This document shows positions 32,846 to 42,389 of a DNA stretch of 64,000 nucleotides, piece by piece (the stretch's first letter is position 1; each line of letters opens with the position of its first letter). The notes under the pieces are model-generated. The model was not told the DNA's origin and did not search any database. It saw nothing but the letters and a program-made list of their open reading frames with translations. This DNA comes from Enterococcus_E cecorum_C (GTDB lineage: Bacteria; Bacillota; Bacilli; Lactobacillales; Enterococcaceae), in the NCBI RefSeq assembly GCF_052119425.1, contig NZ_JBQKFH010000010.1, positions 5,682 to 69,681 on the forward strand, in the 5' to 3' direction. The translations under genes and the position numbers were made by a program.

Positions 32846-33775
32846 ATGAAAAAAACAGCTTTTCTATTCAGTGGACAAGGCGCACAATATTTTGGAATGG
32901 GGCGCGATTTGGCTGAAAAATATCCGATTGTCGATCAAACGTTTAATGAAGCAAGTGAAATCTTGGGTATAGATATGAAGAAGTTATGTTTTGAAAAAAA
33001 TGAACAATTAAATTTAACGCAATATACCCAACCAGCAATTTTGACGGTTAGTGTGGCCATTTTACGTTTGTTATCTGAATATCAAATACAACCAGATGCA
33101 GTCATGGGATTGAGCCTAGGTGAATATAGCGCCTTAGTTGCTAGCGAGGTTTTAGATTTTCCAACTGCACTAAAGATTGTTGCAAAACGTGGTCTGTATA
33201 TGACACAAGCCGCTCCGACTGGTACAGGTAAAATGGTGGCAATAATGAATGCCCCCATTGAAACCATAGAAGAATGTTGTCAAAAAGCGAGTCATTTAGG
33301 AGTGGTTGCCCCAGCTAATTATAATACGCCCAACCAGATTGTTATTGGTGGTGAAGTGGACGCGGTAGATGAAGCGGTGACTTTATTACATCGTGCGGGT
33401 GTCAAAAGAATGATCGAGTTAAATGTGAGTGGGCCTTTCCATACTGCTTTACTTCAATCTGCAGGTGATCAACTGCATGAATTATTTCAAACAGTGACTT
33501 TTCAAGCGCCTAAGATTCCGGTGATTAGCAATACAACTGCCAAAGTGATGTCTAAAGAAGAAATTGCCCATTTACTAGAATTACAGGTTCAATCACCGGT
33601 TAGATTTTATGAAAGTATCGCCACATTACAAAGTATGGGAATTACAGAAATGATTGAAGTTGGCCCTGGAAAGGTGTTATCTGGATTTATAAAGAAAATT
33701 GATAAATCAATCCATATGTTTCGAGTTGAAAGTGAAGAGACGTTGCAAGTGTTGTTAGCGGAAAAAGGAAAATAA
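32846..33775 (+). CDS. fabD: Malonyl-CoA:ACP transacylase
   Basis: FabD loads malonyl groups on ACP. The nucleophile serine is S90 in GLSLGEYSAL and the catalytic histidine lies in VSGPFHTALLQ near residue 201. FLFSGQGAQYFGMGRDL at the N-terminus is the usual oxyanion-region motif. Length 309 residues. AAGGAG precedes the ATG. In related enterococci fabK stands between acpP and fabD; here there are only 91 non-coding bases. Confidence 0.96.
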   Translation: MKKTAFLFSGQGAQYFGMGRDLAEKYPIVDQTFNEASEILGIDMKKLCFEKNEQLNLTQYTQPAILTVSVAILRLLSEYQIQPDAVMGLSLGEYSALVASEVLDFPTALKIVAKRGLYMTQAAPTGTGKMVAIMNAPIETIEECCQKASHLGVVAPANYNTPNQIVIGGEVDAVDEAVTLLHRAGVKRMIELNVSGPFHTALLQSAGDQLHELFQTVTFQAPKIPVISNTTAKVMSKEEIAHLLELQVQSPVRFYESIATLQSMGITEMIEVGPGKVLSGFIKKIDKSIHMFRVESEETLQVLLAEKGK

Positions 33776-33785
33776 AGAGGTAAAA

Positions 33786-34520
33786 ATGGAATTAAAAGGA
33801 CAAACTGCATTTATTACAGGTAGTACTAGAGGAATAGGCTTAGCAATTGCCAAGGCATTCGCTAAACAAGGTGTTCATATTATTTTAAATGGTCGTCGTC
33901 CGGTTAGTGAAATACTTATTGCTGAAATAAGAGCTTTTGGTGTTGAGTGTATTGGTATTTCTGGAGATATCTCTAATTCAGAGGAAGTCAAAGAAATGGT
34001 TAAACAAGCAAATGAATTTGCGCCTGTGACTATTTTGGTCAATAATGCGGGAATTACTAATGATAAATTATTGTTAAGAATGAATGAACAAGATTTTGAA
34101 CAAGTTTTGAAAGTGAATTTAACGGGTAGTTTTAACATGACACAGCAATTACTAAAAGGTATGTTAAAGCAACGAAAAGGAACGATTATTAATATTTCAA
34201 GCGTTTCGGGATTAATGGGAAATGTCGGTCAAGCGAATTATGCAGCCAGTAAAGCGGGGTTAATCGGATTTACGAAGACAGTCGCTCGGGAAATTGCCCC
34301 ACGCAAAATTACTTGTAATGCAATTGCTCCGGGGTTTATCGAAACGGATATGACTAGTGAGCTTAGTGACAAAATTCGTGAAGAGATGACAAAAAACATA
34401 CCATTACAACATTTTGGTCAAGTAGAAGATATTGCAAATACTGCAGTTTTCTTAGCGAAGAGTCCTTATATTACAGGCCAAGTGATTAATGTTGATGGTG
34501 GATTAGTGATGAATGGATAG
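33786..34520 (+). CDS. fabG: 3-oxoacyl-ACP reductase
   Basis: FabG reduces 3-ketoacyl-ACP with NADPH. The short-chain dehydrogenase motifs are present: TGSTRGIGLAIA at the N-terminus, NNAGIT, the catalytic serine in ISSVSGLMGN and YAASKAG with the catalytic tyrosine and lysine. The 244-residue length is normal. It follows fabD by 10 bases. Confidence 0.96.
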   Translation: MELKGQTAFITGSTRGIGLAIAKAFAKQGVHIILNGRRPVSEILIAEIRAFGVECIGISGDISNSEEVKEMVKQANEFAPVTILVNNAGITNDKLLLRMNEQDFEQVLKVNLTGSFNMTQQLLKGMLKQRKGTIINISSVSGLMGNVGQANYAASKAGLIGFTKTVAREIAPRKITCNAIAPGFIETDMTSELSDKIREEMTKNIPLQHFGQVEDIANTAVFLAKSPYITGQVINVDGGLVMNG

Positions 34521-34531
34521 GAGTGTTTCAA

Positions 34532-35773
34532 GTGACTCGTGTCGTAATTACAGGCTATGGTATTGTTTCTCCAATTGGTAATGATGCGGATAGCTTTTTA
34601 GATAGTTTAAAAACTGGTAAAAATGGGATTGGCCCGATTACGAAATTCGATGCTAGCCAGACAGGAATACATGTAGCAGGTGAGGTCAAGGATTTCCCAT
34701 TAGAAAAATATTTTGTCAAAAAAGATTTAAAACGGATGGATTTGTTTTCGATTTATGGTATCCATGCGGCTTTAGATGCGATGGAAATGGCAAAATTAGA
34801 TTTAGAAAAAATTGATCAGGATCGTTTTGGGGTGATGGTTGGTTCAGGGATTGGCGGATTGCCTACGATTCAGGAGCAAGTAACACGTATGAATGAAAAA
34901 GGCCCTAAACGTGTTTCGCCTCTTTTTGTCCCAATGTCGATTACGAATATGGTTGCAGGAAATATTGCTTTGCGTGTGGGCGCAAAAGGAATTTGTACAA
35001 CTACGGTAACCGCTTGTGCATCCGGAACGCATTCGATTGGTGAGGCTTTTCGTAATATTAAGCATGGTTATGCAGATGTTATGCTAGCGGGTGGCTCGGA
35101 ATCAACTATTTGTGAAATCGGGATTGCCGGTTTTGCTTCCCTAACTGCACTATCAACAAGTGAGGATCCTAACCATGCATCGATTCCGTTTGATGTTGAT
35201 CGCAATGGCTTTGTGATGGGAGAAGGTGCTGGCGTGTTACTTCTTGAATCTTTAGAACATGCTTTAGCTCGAAAGGCGACTATCTTGGGTGAAGTGGTCG
35301 GTTATGGGGCGAATTGTGATGCTTATCATATGACGGCGCCTAATCCAGATGGTTCTGGGGCAGGTAAAGCGATGAAGTTAGCCATGAAAGAAGCCAATGT
35401 CGCACCTGATGAGATTGGTTATATTAATGCACATGGGACTAGCACACCGGCGAATGATAAGTCTGAGGCAGTGGCGATTCATTATGGCTTGGGCGAAAAT
35501 TATTTAAATACTTATGTAAGTTCTACAAAATCAATGACAGGTCATTTACTTGGTGCTGCTGGTGGTGTTGAAGCAGTGGCGACTTTATTGGCATTGCAAC
35601 ATCAATTTATTCCACCAACGATTAATGTTACTCATCAAGACCCAGAAATTACGCTTAACGTGGTTAAAAATCAAGCAGTGGATGCTTCTTTTGATTATGC
35701 GATGAGTAATTCACTTGGCTTTGGGGGCCATAATGCGGTAATTTTATTGAAACGATGGGAGGATGAAGCATGA
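34532..35773 (+). CDS. fabF: 3-oxoacyl-ACP synthase II
   Basis: FabF elongates acyl-ACP. Its Cys-His-His triad is visible in TACASGTHSIGEAF, NAHGTSTPANDKSE and KSMTGHLLGAAGG. GTG 34532 is preferred because AGGAGTG lies six bases upstream, giving 413 residues; GTG 34523 lies inside that site. The stop overlaps the accB start by four bases (ATGA). Confidence 0.95.
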   Translation: MTRVVITGYGIVSPIGNDADSFLDSLKTGKNGIGPITKFDASQTGIHVAGEVKDFPLEKYFVKKDLKRMDLFSIYGIHAALDAMEMAKLDLEKIDQDRFGVMVGSGIGGLPTIQEQVTRMNEKGPKRVSPLFVPMSITNMVAGNIALRVGAKGICTTTVTACASGTHSIGEAFRNIKHGYADVMLAGGSESTICEIGIAGFASLTALSTSEDPNHASIPFDVDRNGFVMGEGAGVLLLESLEHALARKATILGEVVGYGANCDAYHMTAPNPDGSGAGKAMKLAMKEANVAPDEIGYINAHGTSTPANDKSEAVAIHYGLGENYLNTYVSSTKSMTGHLLGAAGGVEAVATLLALQHQFIPPTINVTHQDPEITLNVVKNQAVDASFDYAMSNSLGFGGHNAVILLKRWEDEA

Positions 35774-36246
35774 ATTTAGCAGAGATTAAAGAGTTATTTT
35801 TGCTATTTAATGATTCTGATGTTCGCGAATTTGATTTAAAGCAAGCAGATTTTTCGCTTTATCTAAGTAAAAATGAGCAAAATCGTGTTGTGCTTAACTC
35901 TAGTCCCATCCAACAAGAATCAGTGGGAGCGACAGAATTACCAAGTTCTCAAAACACTACTCCGTCAGTTCAAGCGTCAGAAAGTACGAACAAAGTGATA
36001 GAAGATGTCGTGACCATTCAATCGCCATTAGTAGGAGTGGCTTATTTAAAACCATCTCCAGACAAAGCCCCCTTTAAACAAGTTGGCGATAAGGTCAAAA
36101 AAGGGGAAGTTGTCTGCATTATTGAAGCGATGAAAGTCATGAATGAAATTACTAGTGACGTTGATGGTGAGATTGTTGAGATAAATGTTTCCAACGAAGA
36201 AATGGTTGAATATAACCAAGTATTATTTACAGTAAAAGAGGGATAA
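35770..36246 (+). CDS. accB: Acetyl-CoA carboxylase biotin carboxyl carrier protein
   Basis: AccB carries the biotin of acetyl-CoA carboxylase. The biotinyl domain is at the C-terminus with the acceptor lysine in EAMKVMNEI, preceded by a flexible linker of about residues 50-80 rich in S, T, P and Q. The length is 158 residues. Its start overlaps the fabF stop. Confidence 0.95.
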   Translation: MNLAEIKELFLLFNDSDVREFDLKQADFSLYLSKNEQNRVVLNSSPIQQESVGATELPSSQNTTPSVQASESTNKVIEDVVTIQSPLVGVAYLKPSPDKAPFKQVGDKVKKGEVVCIIEAMKVMNEITSDVDGEIVEINVSNEEMVEYNQVLFTVKEG

Positions 36247-36248
36247 AC

Positions 36249-36677
36249 ATGGTATTAATGGATATTGTACAAATCAAAGAAATCATTCCACATCGTTATC
36301 CTATGTTGCTTATTGATCGTGTTGAGGAATTAACTGAAGGGCAAAGAATTGTGGCAAAGAAAAATGTGACAATCAATGAACCTTTCTTTCAAGGGCACTT
36401 TCCACATGAGCCTGTGATGCCTGGCGTTTTAATTGTAGAAGCTATGGCCCAAGCAGGCGCAGTTGCTTTATTATCATTACCACAATTTAAAGGAAAGACT
36501 GCCTATTTTGGTGGAATTGATAAAGCAAAATTTCGTAAAAAAGTAACACCTGGAGATACTTTGATTTTGAAAGTTGAGATTCTAAAAATTAAAGCAAATG
36601 CCGGCTTAGGTAAGGGAATTGCGCGTGTAGACGGCAAAAAAGTTGCTGAAGCCGAGCTCACATTTATGATTGGATAG
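36249..36677 (+). CDS. fabZ: 3-hydroxyacyl-ACP dehydratase
   Basis: FabZ dehydrates 3-hydroxyacyl-ACP in a hot-dog fold. The catalytic histidine and glutamate are in GHFPHEPVMPGVLIVEAMAQ. The 142-residue protein starts at ATG 36249, two bases after the accB stop, with GAGGG upstream; a second ATG three codons on is possible. Some enterococcal FabZ-type paralogues also isomerise to make unsaturated acids (FabN), but the position in this operon favours FabZ. Confidence 0.93.
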   Translation: MVLMDIVQIKEIIPHRYPMLLIDRVEELTEGQRIVAKKNVTINEPFFQGHFPHEPVMPGVLIVEAMAQAGAVALLSLPQFKGKTAYFGGIDKAKFRKKVTPGDTLILKVEILKIKANAGLGKGIARVDGKKVAEAELTFMIG

Positions 36678-36683
36678 AGGCAA

Positions 36684-38051
36684 ATGTTTTCAAAAGTATT
36701 AATTGCAAATCGTGGAGAAATCGCAGTCAGAATCATTCGGGCTTGTCGTGAATTAGGGATAAGAACGGTGGCAGTGTATTCTGAAGCTGACAAAGAAGCC
36801 ATGCATACTGAATTAGCCGATGAAGCTGTTTGTATTGGCCCAAGTAAAGCAAGCGAATCGTATTTAAATAAACAACAAATATTAAGTGCTGCGGTCTTGA
36901 CGAAAGCGGAGGCCATCCATCCAGGCTTTGGCTTTTTATCAGAAAATAGTCAGTTTGCTGAAATGTGTGAGGCTTGCCATATCACCTTCATTGGTCCCAA
37001 AAGCCAAACCATTGATGAAATGGGGAATAAAATTCATGCGCGCCAATTGATGAAAAAAGCAGGTGTACCAGTCATTCCAGGAAGCGATGGGGCGATTGTC
37101 GATGTCAAACAAGCACTAGAAATTGCCAATCAGGTAGGCTATCCTGTCATGCTTAAGGCTGCGGCAGGTGGTGGTGGTAAGGGAATTCGCAAGGTATTGT
37201 CTGAAGCTGAGTTACCTAGTGCCTTTGCTTCTGCTCAACAAGAAGCTAAAGCCGCCTTTGGTAATGATGAAATGTATCTAGAAAAAATTATTTATCCAGC
37301 TAGACATATCGAAGTTCAAATATTAGGCGATAAATATGGGAATGTCCTTCATTTTGGTGAACGTGATTGTTCCTTACAACGCAATAATCAAAAAGTATTA
37401 GAAGAATCACCATCTGTTGTGATTTCTGAAACGAATCGTGAAAAACTAGGTAAAATTGCGGTCAAAGCAGCAAAAGCGGTGTCTTATGAAAATGCTGGGA
37501 CTATTGAGTTTTTGATGGATTTGTCTGGTCAGTTTTATTTTATGGAAATGAATACCCGTATCCAAGTAGAGCATCCTATTACTGAGATGGTGACGGGGGT
37601 TGATTTGGTGAAAAAACAAATTGAAGTAGCTGCTGGTGAAAAATTAACCATTAAACAAGAAGATATTAAGTTGCGTGGTCATGCGATTGAATGTCGGATT
37701 AATGCTGAAAATCCTGCCTTTCATTTTGCTCCCTCACCTGGGAAAATTGAAAATCTACTATTACCAAGTGGAGGTATGGGGCTAAGAGTGGATAGCGCGA
37801 TGTATTCGGGTTATGCCATTCCACCATTTTATGATTCGATGATTGCCAAGATTATTGTGCATGGTCAAACGCGTTTTGAAGCACTGATGAAGATGCAACG
37901 TGCGCTTGGTGAATTAGTAACAGACGGGGTTGCGACCAATGCTGAGTTTCAGATGGATTTAATCAGCCATCCCAATGTAATTGCTGGGGATTATGATACT
38001 TCATTTTTACAAGAAACATTTTTACCTGCTTGGCAAGAAAGTTTGAACTAG
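36684..38051 (+). CDS. accC: Acetyl-CoA carboxylase biotin carboxylase subunit
   Basis: AccC carboxylates biotin with ATP and bicarbonate. Motifs are the N-terminal LIANRGEIAVRIIRACRELG, the ATP-grasp glycine-rich loop AAAGGGGKGIRKV, and FMEMNTRIQVEHPITE with metal-binding and catalytic residues. The length of 455 residues is normal. It begins six bases after fabZ. Confidence 0.97.
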   Translation: MFSKVLIANRGEIAVRIIRACRELGIRTVAVYSEADKEAMHTELADEAVCIGPSKASESYLNKQQILSAAVLTKAEAIHPGFGFLSENSQFAEMCEACHITFIGPKSQTIDEMGNKIHARQLMKKAGVPVIPGSDGAIVDVKQALEIANQVGYPVMLKAAAGGGGKGIRKVLSEAELPSAFASAQQEAKAAFGNDEMYLEKIIYPARHIEVQILGDKYGNVLHFGERDCSLQRNNQKVLEESPSVVISETNREKLGKIAVKAAKAVSYENAGTIEFLMDLSGQFYFMEMNTRIQVEHPITEMVTGVDLVKKQIEVAAGEKLTIKQEDIKLRGHAIECRINAENPAFHFAPSPGKIENLLLPSGGMGLRVDSAMYSGYAIPPFYDSMIAKIIVHGQTRFEALMKMQRALGELVTDGVATNAEFQMDLISHPNVIAGDYDTSFLQETFLPAWQESLN

Positions 38052-38062
38052 GAAGTGAGTAA

Positions 38063-38935
38063 ATGGCTTTATTTAGGAAGAAAAAAGATTATATTCGTAT
38101 TTCACCCAATCGTGAAGAACACCCACAAAATCAGCCTAGTGTACCAGATAATTTGTGGGCTAAATGTCCCAACTGTAAAAAGACCATTTATACTAAAGAG
38201 ATTGGCCAAGAAAAAAGTTGTCCTAATTGTGGCTATCATTTTAGACTAAATGCCTGGCAAAGACTAGCGATTACTGTTGATAAAAAAAGTTTTACTGAAT
38301 TTGATACTGAGTTAGTAACTAAAGATCCTTTACAGTTTCCCGGTTATCAAGAAAAAATTAGCCAAATGCAAAGCAAAACTCACTTAAATGAAGCAGTTTT
38401 AACGGGAATTGCTAGAATTGATGAACAAACCATTGCGATTGGTATCATGGATGCAAACTTTATTATGGGTAGTATGGGGACTGTTGTTGGTGAGAAGATT
38501 ACACGTCTTTTTGAATATGCCACGCAAAAGTCCTTGCCGGTAGTCTTGTTTACCGCTTCTGGTGGGGCTAGGATGCAAGAAGGAATCTTTTCATTGATGC
38601 AAATGGCTAAAATTTCTGCTGCAGTAAAGGCACATAGCAATGCAGGTTTATGTTATATTACGGTTTTAACCGACCCTACGACTGGTGGTGTTACTGCTAG
38701 TTTTGCTATGCAAGGCGATGTCATTTTAGCTGAACCTCGGGTGTTGATAGGTTTTGCTGGGCGACGTGTGATTGAACAAACTTTAAAACAAGATTTACCT
38801 GATGATTTTCAAAAAGCTGAATTTTTATTAGCGCATGGTTTTATTGATCAAATTGTTCCAAGAAACGAGTTACGCACACGTTTAAGCAATATTATCAAAC
38901 TTCATACGCAGAAAGGATGGTTGCCAAATGAGTAA
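38063..38935 (+). CDS. accD: Acetyl-CoA carboxylase carboxyltransferase subunit beta
   Basis: AccD is half of the carboxyltransferase. The N-terminal four-cysteine zinc ribbon is CPNC at residues 33-36 and CPNCGY about 16 residues later; the crotonase-fold core has TASGGARMQEG and ADPTTGG-like TDPTTGGVTASF. Length 290. The stop overlaps the accA start by eight bases, which fits their tight complex. Confidence 0.96.
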   Translation: MALFRKKKDYIRISPNREEHPQNQPSVPDNLWAKCPNCKKTIYTKEIGQEKSCPNCGYHFRLNAWQRLAITVDKKSFTEFDTELVTKDPLQFPGYQEKISQMQSKTHLNEAVLTGIARIDEQTIAIGIMDANFIMGSMGTVVGEKITRLFEYATQKSLPVVLFTASGGARMQEGIFSLMQMAKISAAVKAHSNAGLCYITVLTDPTTGGVTASFAMQGDVILAEPRVLIGFAGRRVIEQTLKQDLPDDFQKAEFLLAHGFIDQIVPRNELRTRLSNIIKLHTQKGWLPNE

Positions 38936-39713
38936 ATCAGCTGCTGAGATTGTCAAGTTAGCTCGTAAACAAGATCGTTTGACTGCTCTGGATTTTTTTG
39001 AACAAGTATTTACTGATTTTCAAGAGTTTCATGGGGATCGTCTATTTTCTGATGATGAAGCTGTCGTTGGTGGAATTGCTTTATTAGATCAAAAACCGGT
39101 GACTGTTATAGGTATCCAAAAAGGTAAAAATCTACCAGAAAATCTCCGACGCAACTTTGGACAGGCACATCCTGAAGGTTACCGAAAAGCGCTCAGATTA
39201 ATGAAACAAGCTGAAAAATTTCATCGTCCAGTGATTACCTTTATTAATACCGCTGGAGCCTACTGTGGGATTGGTGCTGAAGAACGTGGTGAAGGAGAAG
39301 CCATTGCTAGGAATCTTCTTGAAATGTCTGACTTAAAAGTGCCGATTATTGCTATTATTATTGGCGAAGGTGGTAGTGGTGGTGCTTTGGCTTTAGCTTT
39401 AGGAGATGAGGTCTGGATGATGGAGCACGCCATATATGCGATACTTTCACCAGAAGGATTTGCTTCTATATTATGGAAAGATGCTTCAAGAGCAAATGAA
39501 GCTAGTGAATTAATGAAAATCACAGCAAAAGAATTAAATGAATTAGGCATTATTGATAAGGTGCTCCCTGAAGTCATGCAGGAAAGAGCGTTGACCCATC
39601 AAGAAATTATTGATCAAGTGCGTATCGAATTAGTCTATACTTTGAAGCAATTATGTCAGTTATCTGTGGAAGAATTACTTGAAAGACGCTACCAAAGATT
39701 TAGAAAATATTAA
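38928..39713 (+). CDS. accA: Acetyl-CoA carboxylase carboxyltransferase subunit alpha
   Basis: AccA is the other half of the carboxyltransferase. Conserved parts are FHGDRLFSDDEAVVGG, NFGQAHPEGYRKALRLMKQA, FINTAGAYCGIGAEERGEGE and GEGGSGGALAL. The 261-residue form lacks the longer N-terminus of E. coli, as usual in Lactobacillales. It is the last gene of the operon and is followed by a terminator. Confidence 0.96.
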   Translation: MSKSAAEIVKLARKQDRLTALDFFEQVFTDFQEFHGDRLFSDDEAVVGGIALLDQKPVTVIGIQKGKNLPENLRRNFGQAHPEGYRKALRLMKQAEKFHRPVITFINTAGAYCGIGAEERGEGEAIARNLLEMSDLKVPIIAIIIGEGGSGGALALALGDEVWMMEHAIYAILSPEGFASILWKDASRANEASELMKITAKELNELGIIDKVLPEVMQERALTHQEIIDQVRIELVYTLKQLCQLSVEELLERRYQRFRKY

Positions 39714-39718
39714 GCAAA

Positions 39719-39755
39719 AGTGAAGAAACCTTATATTAGGATTCTTCGCTTTTTT
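39719..39755 (+). terminator. Terminator after accA, end of fab-acc operon
   Basis: GTGAAGAAACC pairs with GGATTCTTCGC across eight bases, followed by six T residues. Confidence 0.85.
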
Positions 39756-39836
39756 GCATATTGTTTTTGCATAAATATTAATTGCCGATTGAATAGTATA
39801 ATTTCTTAGTATTATACGGATGATTTAGTTATTAAT

Positions 39837-39850
39837 AGAAAACGTTACCA
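39837..39850 (+). promoter_or_regulatory. Possible cre (CcpA) site before amino acid ABC operon
   Basis: AGAAAACGTTACCA differs from the cre consensus TGNAANCGNWNNCA only at its first base. It lies 126 bases before the first gene; the gap of 220 bases is otherwise AT-rich with no clear riboswitch. Function not shown. Confidence 0.35.
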
Positions 39851-39975
39851 AAAAATGATGAAAAAATATTCAATTTTTTTGCATTTTTTAGTTTCTTTTT
39901 TCATGATTATGTGTTAATATGCATAATATAGTTGAAATATTAAATAAAAATGCATAAAAATAAGGAGTGTCTCAT

Positions 39976-40794
39976 ATGAAAAAAGTATTTGGTTTAGTAG
40001 GAGTAGCAGCTTTAACATTCGCTCTAGCTGCTTGTGGTTCTTCAGACAAAAAAGAAAGTAGTAATCAATTAAAACAAATTCAAGATGCAAAAGTATTGAA
40101 AGTAGCGACTTCTGCAGATTTTGCACCATTTGAATTCCATACGAAAGTGAATGGCAAAGATAAAATTGTTGGTGCTGATGTGGATTTAGCAAATGAAATC
40201 GGTAAAGAATTAGGCGTTAAGGTTGAATTTATGGATATGGAATTTAACGCTGTATTGACCGCTCTTGATCAAGGAAAAGCTGATGTGGCGATTTCAGGAA
40301 TTTCTGCTACAGACAAACGTAAGAAAACTTTTGCCTTCTCTGAAAACTATTTTGTTCCAGAACAATTAGTTGTTGTGAAGAAAGAAAATGCTGAAAAATA
40401 TGCCGATGTGAAAGCATTAGCAGATAAAAAAGTCGGGGCCCAAAAAGGTTCTGTTCAAGAATCTGTCGTAACTAGTCAATTACCAAAAGCACAATTAGTT
40501 TCATTAGCCAAAGTGCCAAACTTAATTGTTGAAGTAAAACAAGGTTCACTGGATGCTTTAGTTTTAGAAAGTGCTGTTGCCAAATCTTATGTAGAACAAA
40601 ACCCTGAATTAGCAATCGCGGATGCAAAATTAACATCAAGTGATAACGAATCATATGCCATTGCTTTGAAAAAAGATAGCAAAGAATTAAAAGCAAAAAT
40701 TGATAAAGTAATCAATAAGTTAAAAGATGAAGGCAAGATTAATGAATTCATCGAAAAGAATACAGAACTTGCTGATAAACAAGCAAGCAAATAG
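39976..40794 (+). CDS. Amino acid ABC transporter substrate-binding lipoprotein
   Basis: The 272-residue protein has a lipoprotein signal peptide, MKKVFGLVGVAALTFALAAC, with the lipidated cysteine at position 20. The mature part is a family 3 solute-binding protein (SBP_bac_3): KVLKVATSADFAPFEF at the start, then VGADVDLANEIGKELG and DVAISGISATDKRKKTFAFS. These bind polar amino acids; which one is unclear. ATG 39976 follows AAGGAG. It is the first gene of a three-gene operon. Confidence 0.93.
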   Translation: MKKVFGLVGVAALTFALAACGSSDKKESSNQLKQIQDAKVLKVATSADFAPFEFHTKVNGKDKIVGADVDLANEIGKELGVKVEFMDMEFNAVLTALDQGKADVAISGISATDKRKKTFAFSENYFVPEQLVVVKKENAEKYADVKALADKKVGAQKGSVQESVVTSQLPKAQLVSLAKVPNLIVEVKQGSLDALVLESAVAKSYVEQNPELAIADAKLTSSDNESYAIALKKDSKELKAKIDKVINKLKDEGKINEFIEKNTELADKQASK

Positions 40795-40809
40795 ATTGGA
40801 GTTTTAACA

Positions 40810-41499
40810 ATGGATTTTTCTTTCTTAAAGGAATTTTATCCGTATTTTATATCGGGTACAATCATCACTTTAATTATCTCAGTGATTACTGTCATTTTAG
40901 GGACCATCATTGGTGTGGTGATCGCTTTGATGAAATTATCAAAAATCAAGCCATTACGTTGGTTTGCGAATATTTACATTGAAGTGTTGCGTGGTACACC
41001 GATGCTTGTGCAAATTTTAATCGCGTTTGGCTTGCTTCAAGGATTATTTAAACTGCCTACTGTTGATTTAGGTATTTTGAGTCTTGATTTTGGCCGACTA
41101 TTTCCAGGGATTATCGCCATTTCATTGAACTCTGGGGCGTATGTAGCGGAAATCGTTCGTGGGGGAATTAACGCGGTTGATTTTGGTCAACAAGAAGCCG
41201 CGGCCTCACTAGGTTTACGTCCAGCTCAAGCCATGCGATATGTTATTTTGCCACAAGCTTTACGGAATATTTTACCGCCTTTAGGAAATGAGTTCATTGT
41301 GTTGATTAAAGACTCATCACTATTATCAACAATTGGTATCTATGAATTAATGAATAGTGCTCAAATCGTGATTAGTTCTTCTTATATTCCTTTGACTCCT
41401 TTATATGTCGCTGCAGCCATTTACTTTATTTTGACTTTCACGACTTCAAGAATTTTGAATGCTTGGGAGAAAAAACTAGGTAAAGGTTATCGTAAATAG
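40810..41499 (+). CDS. Amino acid ABC transporter permease
   Basis: A 229-residue membrane protein of the HisM/GlnP permease family with about five membrane helices. The EAA loop that contacts the ATPase is QEAAASLGLRPAQAMRYVIL followed by PQALRNILPP. The early IEVLRGTPMLVQ motif is also typical. It lies 15 bases after the binding-protein gene. Confidence 0.94.
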   Translation: MDFSFLKEFYPYFISGTIITLIISVITVILGTIIGVVIALMKLSKIKPLRWFANIYIEVLRGTPMLVQILIAFGLLQGLFKLPTVDLGILSLDFGRLFPGIIAISLNSGAYVAEIVRGGINAVDFGQQEAAASLGLRPAQAMRYVILPQALRNILPPLGNEFIVLIKDSSLLSTIGIYELMNSAQIVISSSYIPLTPLYVAAAIYFILTFTTSRILNAWEKKLGKGYRK

Positions 41500-41510
41500 G
41501 GGGATTTCAG

Positions 41511-42242
41511 ATGGAAACAATTATTAAAGTTGAACATTTAAGCAAAAAATTTGGTGAGAATGAAGTTTTAAAAGATATTAATTATGAGATTAAACAAGGT
41601 GAAGTGGTCGTCATTATTGGTCCGTCTGGTTCAGGTAAGAGTACCTTTTTACGTTGTATGAATTTACTTGAAACACCAACTTCTGGACAGATTTTATTTG
41701 AAGGCCAAGATATTACCGATCCAAAAAATGATATCTTTAAGATGCGTGAAAAAATGGGGATGGTTTTCCAAAACTTTAATCTATTCCCTAATATGTCCGT
41801 ATTAGACAATATTACCTTGTCACCAGTAAAGGTCAAAAAAGAAAATAAACAAGCGGCTGAAACTTATGCCAAAGAGTTATTGCAAACAGTAGGGCTACCG
41901 GATAAAGCCAATGCCTATCCGCAGTCATTATCTGGTGGGCAACAACAAAGAATTGCGATTGCCAGAGCCTTGGCAATGAAACCAGATGTGATGCTATTTG
42001 ATGAACCAACTTCAGCCCTAGACCCTGAGATGGTGGGGGAAGTACTTGGTGTCATGCAACGACTTGCTAAAGAAGGGATGACCATGGTAATCGTAACGCA
42101 TGAAATGGGATTTGCCAAAGAAGTCGGGGATAAAATCGTCTTTATGGATGGTGGATACATTGTTGAAGAAGGGACGCCAGAAGAAGTTTTTGGCAATCCA
42201 CAGCATAATCGTACCAAAGATTTTTTAAGTAAAGTTTTATAG
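41511..42242 (+). CDS. Amino acid ABC transporter ATP-binding protein
   Basis: The 243-residue ATPase has Walker A GPSGSGKST, Q-loop MVFQNFNLFP, signature LSGGQQQR, Walker B VMLFDEPTSALD and the H-loop VTHEM. It is of the GlnQ type that works with polar amino acid permeases. It lies 11 bases after the permease gene and closes the operon. Confidence 0.96.
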   Translation: METIIKVEHLSKKFGENEVLKDINYEIKQGEVVVIIGPSGSGKSTFLRCMNLLETPTSGQILFEGQDITDPKNDIFKMREKMGMVFQNFNLFPNMSVLDNITLSPVKVKKENKQAAETYAKELLQTVGLPDKANAYPQSLSGGQQQRIAIARALAMKPDVMLFDEPTSALDPEMVGEVLGVMQRLAKEGMTMVIVTHEMGFAKEVGDKIVFMDGGYIVEEGTPEEVFGNPQHNRTKDFLSKVL

Positions 42243-42252
42243 ATTATAGTTT

Positions 42253-42296
42253 AAGAATCTTAAGCAATATTTTTAGGGCTTAAGGTTCTTTTTTTT
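42253..42296 (+). terminator. Terminator after amino acid ABC operon
   Basis: AAGAATCTTAAGC pairs with GCTTAAGGTTCTT (one mismatch), followed by eight T residues. Confidence 0.9.
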
Positions 42297-42389
42297 GCTA
42301 AAATTAGGCTTGGATATTATACATTTCATTTATTTTTTTGTATAATCATTTGTGACAATGATTATTTTATAGAGAGTTTGGTGAGTTTT

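Noticed and set aside
39756..39975. T-box or S-box leader before the amino acid ABC operon
   Set aside because: The gap has no T-box sequence or strong terminator; only a weak cre-like site was seen.
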